Source: Nemertoderma westbladi
Lineage: Eukaryota > Xenacoelomorpha > Nemertodermatida > Nemertodermatidae
Assembly (NCBI GenBank): GCA_032718475.1
Contig: JAUCBJ010002686.1
Span: forward strand, 1 to 64,000
Direction: 5' to 3'
Length of the DNA stretch: 64,000 bases
In this document: positions 20,849 to 64,000 of the stretch, piece after piece
How the letters are laid out: the number at the start of each line of letters is the position of its first letter
Position numbering within the stretch: the stretch's first letter is position 1
Notes under the pieces: model-generated
What the model was told of the DNA's origin: nothing
The model's database searches: none
The model's input: the letters and a program-made list of their open reading frames with translations, nothing else
Position numbers and translations under genes: made by a program

Positions 20849-23201
20849 ATGATCTCGCCCTTGTTATCTTTCGTTCCCGACTCGGTGAGTTCTCGGTTCA
20901 CATTCGCAGAGACGCGATACATCCCTGGAACTGAGCCGACATTCACCCAACCGAAAACGATACGCACGATTAAACTCTACGGCCGCGTCGACGTGATCAA
21001 CTGCCGGGAACTCCTGGACAAGTCCACGGGTCTGCGGAACATCTACCTCCATCTACAACAACATTCCCAGACGGATTCCGAGAGAAAATCCACGAAACCA
21101 AACGTTAGGAAACCGCAAGCCGATATAATCCAACATCTACTACTGATAGACAGCGCCACCGGAGGGGATAAACAGGTACTCAAGTTCGGAATGACGTTCC
21201 CGTTACTCCCAGTAAATAACTGCCTTCTAGCAGACGGACCTCTTCTGTTCTGGAAGACTTCCAATACGTTCTACTTCATAACGGCGTCCGGCATCTCTAC
21301 AGGTCGACGCCACACGAGGTACGAACACGGCGACGCCTTCAAGACGTTACTAGATATTCGATTATCTCCCGACTTCACCGAGTATCTTCTAACCGGGATT
21401 CGCGCACATCCCGACTTCTCGACTTCCGTGTCGCGTCTCGCCTTTACGGTCTCCGAAGGTCCGGACGGATTCCGGTTGCTGCTGGACCCGGACGTTCCCC
21501 AGGTCTACGCCGGTACGGTAGTCTCGTATAAGCGGTGCGCGGACCCGCTAACCGACGAGGAGTGCGTGTTTATCGGCACGAGTTCGCGGCAGGTAGTCGA
21601 GTGTCGGGAGCGACGGGTTATCCGATTCGCTCAACTCGATATCATTCCCTACAGGATAGATGTTCTAAACTCGGGAAGCGGAGATTCCTATCTGATAGTC
21701 TCGGAATCTCGTGACGTCACTGACCCTTCTATCAACGGGACCGTATCTACCTTTGCTACCACGGATGACGTCACAAACTGCTGTTACTCAATAACGGTTT
21801 TACTTAGAAAGGATTTCTCTGTTGTCCGAGTGTTTACCGATGTGGCGTCGTATTACTTGGGGGACTTCTGTAACCCGTTTTGGGATCAACTCCTTTTAGT
21901 TAAGGGTAACTCCTTCCCTCCTAATAAGTTTGTAGCAGTTGATATGGAGTTGATTCACGAAGGTTCGTGTGAGCGTCTCGAATCCGCGCCGAATAAACAG
22001 GACGGAGATTTACTTCGAGGTAAAATCGACGAGTTTCGTAAGAAACTCGACGAACTAAAACTGTTGCGAAACGGCAAAGAGCAAACGTTGACCCATCTGT
22101 GCAAATATATGAGTCTACAGTCGTGGTCCCCACGGCATAGATACACCGACACTCAGGTGGTCTCATTGACGGCCAACGTCCCCCAGTCCTCCACTCATTG
22201 CCCTCCCACCCCCACCCGCCCCCTATCCGTAGACTGGTTAGCTAACTACACCGCCTCTAGCCCCCCACGTTGGGTCGCGCACTGTAAGTTAAGGGTTCAT
22301 CTCCACGATATTGTCAACTGTTCACTTTCTGCGGTTTTACTAAACGATAATAATAATTCTTGCCAATATTCTGAATCAGTGATCACCGGATTGCTACCAT
22401 TTGATGCATTAGTGACGAGTTAATAAGTCATACGACGTATTTGTAGCTCTTCATTTAGATTTTAGGACATGTTTGTTTCCATTGAAAGTCGCATTAATTT
22501 GTCGATGGGAAAACAAATCTACCGTGGTGGAGAAATCTTCTCAACTATCCTCTTTAACTGTTGGTACAATAAGTTTGGATCTTCCAGAATTTCTCGATTC
22601 TAAACTTTCCGTGCAAAATATCCAGGACAGATTCCTTAAGTCTTCGCTTTTAGATTTTGCCCAACCAGAATTCGTTCTATCAATATCTTCAGCGACCTTA
22701 CCGAGTCATTCTGTTGTTACAACCCTAAAGGAATCCCTTGAACCTTGCGAACTATCCGACCGTGGATTCAGTGTCCCCACCGGCCACTCGCATCCGCTCG
22801 CCGGATGTCGGATTACGTCACTCAACTCCACCGTGCATTCTTCGCTAATTAAAGTTAATGTTAATAACCCATCCCAGGCGGCGTTACTTATCCAGTTACT
22901 GTGCAATAACACGACCGCTGATGTTGGATTCAACGTGGTGCCTGATATAGTCGGACTCAATGAGACTGTTAGCGACTTATGCGAGCGGTTCTCTGTGCGA
23001 TTAAAGTCGTTGCTAACGTCCTACTTAGACTCGTTAAATAATTTACTCCCAAGTGAAAGCGATGTGGTTTGCATCGGGAGTCCAGCTACAACTGTTTTAC
23101 CCCGCGCTAAATATATTCAGTGTACTAAATCGATTATTAGGTGTTACATTGATGGTTTAATATTGTCAATTAATTTATCAGATTTGAATTCATATCACTA
23201 A
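20849..23201 (+). CDS. FANCB: FANCB-like protein (Fanconi anaemia core complex), with one frame break
   Basis: Vertebrate FANCB, with FANCL and FAAP100, forms the catalytic sub-module of the nuclear ubiquitin ligase acting on FANCD2/FANCI in DNA cross-link repair. The first frame starts at ATG 20849 and runs 524 residues to 22423. From memory of the vertebrate protein, matches are a KSTG block near residue 59, a LLLIDSATG strand followed by LADGPLLFWKTSNTFYFIT (vertebrate: NGPL.LW...FFFIS), an LNSGSGDSYLIVSES block and a GDFCNPFWDQLLLV block, in the right order and spacing for its N-terminal beta-propeller. The second part (open from about 22416, clear by 22473, to the stop at 23201; 242+ residues) is in another frame and continues as beta-strand then helical C-terminal sequence. 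Total about 780 residues, against 859 in human. The break near 22411-22470 is a short intron, a frameshift or an assembly error. Otherwise no intron is seen. Confidence 0.7.
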
Positions 23202-23605
23202 TTAATTTCCTTCGATTTTGGTGGAATTCTCCCTTTAGTGGTTATTTTTATATTTCCCTTCATAACTCTATAGTATATTTCTTATTTTGTTGTTGTTTTT
23301 AATCCGACAGGATGAGACTACAACTGTGTTTGGGGGCCATCGTGCAGCAGAGTGTAGCTATAATAGTTATATATAGCCCCCCCCCCCCCCTACCTCCCCC
23401 ACAAACATTTGTAAAACTGACATAGTTATAAATTATATTATTACTGTTTCAGACTTAGAAGCACTAATATAATGAATTTAAATAATATTATTAAATTAAT
23501 TATATTCTCCATTATTTAAATTCACTATTTAGTAGAATAGGCCGTTCCTTGATAGCTCTGAATTATGACTCGCCCCCCAATGGCAACCAAATGTAATATT
23601 TATAA
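23202..23605. other. Spacer between the FANCB-like gene and the giant Ig gene
   Basis: AT-rich, with a poly-C run at about 23379-23390. It was read for the missing first half of the Ig domain whose second half starts at 23906, and no candidate exon was found. Confidence 0.5.
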
Positions 23606-23879
23606 TGTAATGGGACAATATGATAATGCTCTCCTTGGGTCGGGGTCTCGGGAAGGTGGTGTTAGTTGGGTTAGACGCTACACGTTGGTGTTAGAGGGCG
23701 GGAACTTTCGAGAAGTTTGACTGTCAGTTATATAAATATGGGTGAGGGTAGAAATATATAAATAAACACACAGTGTGTTGGACTGGATGTTGGTAACGTA
23801 CAAAGTTCACTATGTTCGTTGTGTTTGGTTTCATGAGGGATGAGTTTGGTGGGTCTCGCTCTATTACGCGATTGTTACA
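23606..23879. mobile_element. Possible solo LTR
   Basis: The segment begins TGTAATGGGACAAT and ends ATTGTTACA, giving TG...CA ends and a short inverted match (TGTAA..CAAT / ATTGTTACA). It contains a TATA-box-like TTATATAAATA and an AATAAA within its middle third, as an LTR would. The flanks share TTTAT, but two bases separate the left copy from the TG, so the target-site duplication is not convincing. It ends 26 bases before the acceptor of the first Ig exon. Confidence 0.4.
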
Positions 23880-23905
23880 TTTATTTTATAAACACAATTT
23901 TATAG

Positions 23906-60398
<36,493 letters not shown>

Positions 60399-61447
60399 GT
60401 CTCACCTTCAGACTGGATTAGTAGTCAGACGATGGTTTTATAGACTATCAGTTATTAATAGAGATTCGCTTAGTAACACAACTAAATGCATACTCACATC
60501 ATCACATTGCACACTTTCTCTATTGCTTATAACTTAGCTCTTTTCTCTCTATACGCTATTATTGTGCTCTCGTGTGTTGATGTGCTGTATGTATTTCCGT
60601 ATGTGCTTGCTTTTGCTTTCTCTGCACTGACTACTTTATTCTCTACTGGCCAAGCTATTGCAAGATTTCTTCTCTAATTCGGCAACCGAACACAGCCTGC
60701 AGCAGCAATTTGAAGCATTTCACAGCAAATTCAATTTTCCTGCTTTATTTTTCGCTTAAAAGTTCCAGATTTTTCCATCGTAACACAATAACATCTGGCA
60801 GTTTTCGCATTCAATGACGATATCCTTTAAATAAAATTTATTATATATTTTAGGTTGTATCTCTCTATAGTTTAACAATTATTAAACGTATCAGTAAGTA
60901 GCGTTTGACTATTTTCGTAACTTACTCGAGTTTTTAGCTATGTTATGTTTGGAACGTGTTTCTAGTTTTTGTAAAACTCCTCGTTCAAATTATTAAGTGT
61001 TCTTTTTATTTATATATTTTGTAAATCTTACTTTTTCACCATAGCAATTAATGTTTAACACATTAGAATTAATTAGAAATCCCTTTTAACTTCGTCACTC
61101 GGCTTCTTATTTCACGCGCGAAGCAAGAGGGAGTGAAAAAAAGTGTTAAACTACTTATAAGCTATTATTTTTTGTAAATTTTCTATATTATAACTTTATA
61201 TGATGTAACATGTACTATATTTTCTACTAGTTATTTCAGTTGTTGGATTTGTCGTATAGTTTGGACGAACAGGATTCAATTCAAATCGGTACCCCTTGTT
61301 GTATTTACGTGTTTTATTTATGTTTTATTTGACGAATATAACGAAATAATTAATTTATCCCCTTTATTTATATTTTATTCTCACATATGAACTCCATAAT
61401 CATTTTTCGTTCAACGAATCGAAGTCGACCCGCACTAAATCCCGTAG
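60399..61447 (+). other. Probable 3'UTR and flank
   Basis: AT-rich sequence after the stop. An AATAAA lies at about 60831, about 430 bases downstream, and could end the transcript. Confidence 0.45.
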
Positions 61448-61625
61448 TAATGAGTCGGACTCAGACAACCGATAAAACCCCAGTTTTTACTCGATCTGAA
61501 ACTCACCCAAGTTTGATGGCTGATTTAGACCATTTATTATCTGTCTCATCGGACGCATGTTGTACGGCGCCTGCAGACGCTGTTCAGATACAGACCTTGA
61601 AATCTGATGCCTCTGACACAAACAG
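61448..61625 (+). CDS. Weak candidate exon
   Basis: The open frame 61387-61833 contains a stretch with coding-like composition (TDKTPVFTRSETHPSLMADL). It is bounded by possible sites CCCGTAG (61447) and AACAG|GTGGTT (61625), phase 1 to 2. It might be an alternative 3' exon of the giant gene or belong to another gene. No domain is recognised. Confidence 0.22.
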
Positions 61626-62584
61626 GTGGTTTATACTCGAATACGCCATTGTTTCAGATTATATTATTCTAGAACACAGAATTTTTAACCAATTCTATCC
61701 GCATTCGATATTTACTAAAATTGAATTAGCGTCTGATGTCAGACGCAAAAAAAGGTTAGCCAGAGTGGTGGGACGTTGCAGAAGTAGCATCCTTGGAAAG
61801 TCATCTTTAGATATAATGAATATATTATTATGAATATGAATATAATTATTATGAATAGCTAGCTAAAATGCAGCTTGTTCAATATTGATAATTGATGGAG
61901 CGGTCATTTTTTTCAACAGCAACAAATTTTGTTGTTATAATATTATAACAAGTTTAAAAGGCGTTGCAAATCTGATTTACTGCCTCCGTAAATTAATGCA
62001 GCAAAACTTGTTTTAATTTTTTATACAAATTTACGATCCTACATTCCCAGACATGGTTTAAAGCGGATTTTAATCCCCATATCAATTTGTGGATATTTAT
62101 TATAACGCCAGCTGTACTATTTATCTTATTTTGAAATTTGCTGAACAGAACATTATTAGGCGTATCTGTAGTAAGGATTCGTTTGGAAATCTTTCACGGG
62201 TATCTTGTCATTCCTTAACAACTGATGCAGACACTGTGCAATTGAGCATGCATTGCACAATGCTCACCGTCTTCAGACTCCCGTCCCATCCATCAAACAC
62301 CAATTACTATTACTAAATGACCGACTGGAAGATATTTTCTTTCCCCACATGAATCAATCTTTTCTGACGTTTATTTATTAGCACAGATGCTTCCGGCTTC
62401 CGTGCTCCATTCGTAATTTTCTCAGTATGTTCCCATGGAATAGTTGAATGATTATGATTGAAAGTATTCAACCAAATTATAAAATGATGTCGTTTATAAT
62501 AACGAGATGGGTTTTAATAAAAAACTACCTACTATTATGTTATGCCTGTGTTTAAAGTTGCACTAAATAGATTGCTCTTCCGAG

Positions 62585-62745
62585 AATTGTAAGACGAACG
62601 AGCGTAGTGAGTGATTGTAAATAAATATACGAGGATCAGAACATTGTGAAGTACTTTTATACTATATCTTATAATGCGCTGGTACATCTACGTAATCTAT
62701 GTAGAAAAAAATTTGTTCCAAAATTGTAATATGTAAAAGTGAAAT
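62585..62745 (+). repeat. Dispersed repeat, pair member 2
   Basis: Shares GTAGTGAGTGATTGTAAATAAA, ACGAGGATCAGAACATTGT and AAGTACTTTT with minus-strand sequence at 46440-46590. The rest of 61626-63170 shows no gene. Confidence 0.5.
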
Positions 62746-63170
62746 ATATGGTTGGAATTTATTCAAATTAATCAGAATAAATAGAGCTTCAGAATAGAAA
62801 ACATATAATTATGAAATATCCAACCATTTAGGACATTTAAGTCGGTCGTTTTAGGGTAGTGATCTCCTACTACCGGGATGTCCGTCTCAGAGAATTTGGG
62901 AATAACTTAAATAAATTTCCCGTTACAAATTGTTATGGTTATATACTTATATATTTTTTGACTAAATATTAATACAAACAAATATCTTAAATAGAAGATA
63001 ATAAAATCAAAGCAATACGTATGAGTCAATAGGATACAATAAGGTAAAGATACAAAAACATTGGAATAATTTATTTGTAGAAGTCGGTCTTTTGGGTTTT
63101 TGACGACATAATTCAGTATTAAGTGTCGCTTTACCACATTATCGGCCCAATTTACCGCACAGACAGCACA

Positions 63171-64000
63171 CATTCCCACACGACCCACTTTCCTACACTA
63201 ACGCACCACTCATCACGCTATTGACCCACTTACCCACACAAACGACCCACTTTCCTACACTAACGCACCACTCATCACGCTATTGGCCCACTTACCCACA
63301 CAAACGACCCACTTTCCTACACTAACGTATCACTCATCACGCTATTGGCCCACTTACCCACACAAACGACCCACTTTCCTACACTAACGTATCACTCATC
63401 ACGCTATTGACCCACTTACCCACACAAACGACCCACTTTCCTACACTAACGCACCACTCATCACGCTATTGACCCACTTACCCACACAAACGACCCTCTT
63501 TCCTACACTAACGTACCACTCATCACGCTATTGGCCCACTTACCCACACAAACGACCCACTTTCCTACACTAACGCACCACTCATCACGCTATTGACCCA
63601 CTTACCCACACAAACGACCCACTTTCCTACACTAACGCACCACTCATCACGCTATTGGCCCACTTACCCACACAAACGACCCACTTTCCTACACTAACGC
63701 ACCACTCATTACGCTATTGACCCACTTACCCACACAAACGACCCACTTTCCTACACTAACGCACCACTCATCACGCTATTGACCCAGTTACCCACACAAA
63801 CGACCCACTTTCCTACACTAACGCACCACTCATCACGCTATTGACCCACTTACCCACACAAACGACCCACTTTCCTACACTAACGCACCACTCATCACGC
63901 TATTGACCCAGTTACCCACACAAACGACCCACTTTCCTACACTAACGCACCACTCATCACGCTATTGACCCACTTACCCACACCTACGACCCACTTTCCT
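63171..64000. repeat. 62-bp satellite array running off the window end
   Basis: About 13 highly similar copies of a 62-bp unit containing CGACCCACTTTCCTACACTA, ACGCACCACTCATCACGC and TATTGACCCACTTACCCACA. Variants (TTGGCCC/TTGACCC, GCACC/GTATC, CACTTAC/CAGTTAC) are shared between non-adjacent copies. It begins in degenerate form near 63130 and is not finished at base 64000. Confidence 0.95.

Noticed and set aside
22412-22458. 47-bp intron bridging the two FANCB-like frames
   Set aside because: GT and AG are present but the resulting phases do not connect the two reading frames; kept only as one possibility.
62907-63188. 93-codon minus-strand frame near the window end
   Set aside because: AT-rich, partly overlapping the satellite edge, with no recognisable domain or splice context.
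63171-64000. CRISPR array
   Set aside because: The whole 62-bp unit is repeated with no unique spacers, and the genome is eukaryotic.

Overview
This is a eukaryotic (animal) genomic window. It has spliced genes with GT-AG introns, a long run of I-set immunoglobulin (Ig) domains of the muscle giant-protein type, a SERINC gene, a FANCB-like gene, tRNA-derived SINE-like pieces, a decayed Ty3/gypsy element, an RTE-like LINE and a very heavy load of tandem repeats. AT-rich introns, frequent poly-C/poly-G runs and the SINE types suggest a marine invertebrate, perhaps a deuterostome such as a tunicate or echinoderm. The species is not resolved from the sequence.

Layout. 1-1.37 kb is non-coding with a foldback (MITE-like) element. 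1.37-2.77 kb is an intronless SERINC gene. 3.9-7.55 kb is a 27-bp minisatellite that is open in all three forward frames. 9.16-15.53 kb is a probable two-exon type II membrane mucin-like gene; its 4.2-kb intron holds SINE-like sequence and a broken gypsy gag-pol fragment. 16.05-18.69 kb is a second, unrelated 27-bp minisatellite split by a 586-bp solo LTR with a perfect 5-bp target-site duplication. 19.06-20.37 kb (minus strand) holds exons of a possible M28-like peptidase. 20.85-23.2 kb is a nearly intronless FANCB-like gene with one frame break.

23.9-60.4 kb is one giant plus-strand gene, with about 35 exons traced here by splice sites and matching intron phases. It starts inside an Ig domain (so its 5' part is not seen), runs through about three Ig domains, then long disordered regions: an acidic exon, a 3.1-kb exon with a repeated YYAPPP / ELIDLERL motif, a 19-bp microexon and a 1,749-bp symmetric exon. 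About 22 further Ig domains follow, including six encoded by one exon, and a final exon ends in a stop at 60398. It belongs to the titin/kettin/obscurin/palladin type of sarcomeric or cytoskeletal Ig proteins; no kinase, FnIII or SH3 domain is visible here. Its introns carry an antisense intronless single-pass Ig-like receptor gene (47.6-48.8 kb), an antisense 5'-truncated LINE (44.3-46.2 kb), several copies of a short dispersed element bounded by G and C runs, and tandem repeats including more than 1.1 kb of a TTAC tetranucleotide.

60.4-63.1 kb is AT-rich with a likely 3'UTR and one weak candidate exon. From 63.17 kb to the window end is a 62-bp satellite that continues beyond the window. 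No prokaryotic system, CRISPR array or functional rRNA/tRNA gene was found. Exon boundaries are read by eye and may be off by a base or by choice of site.
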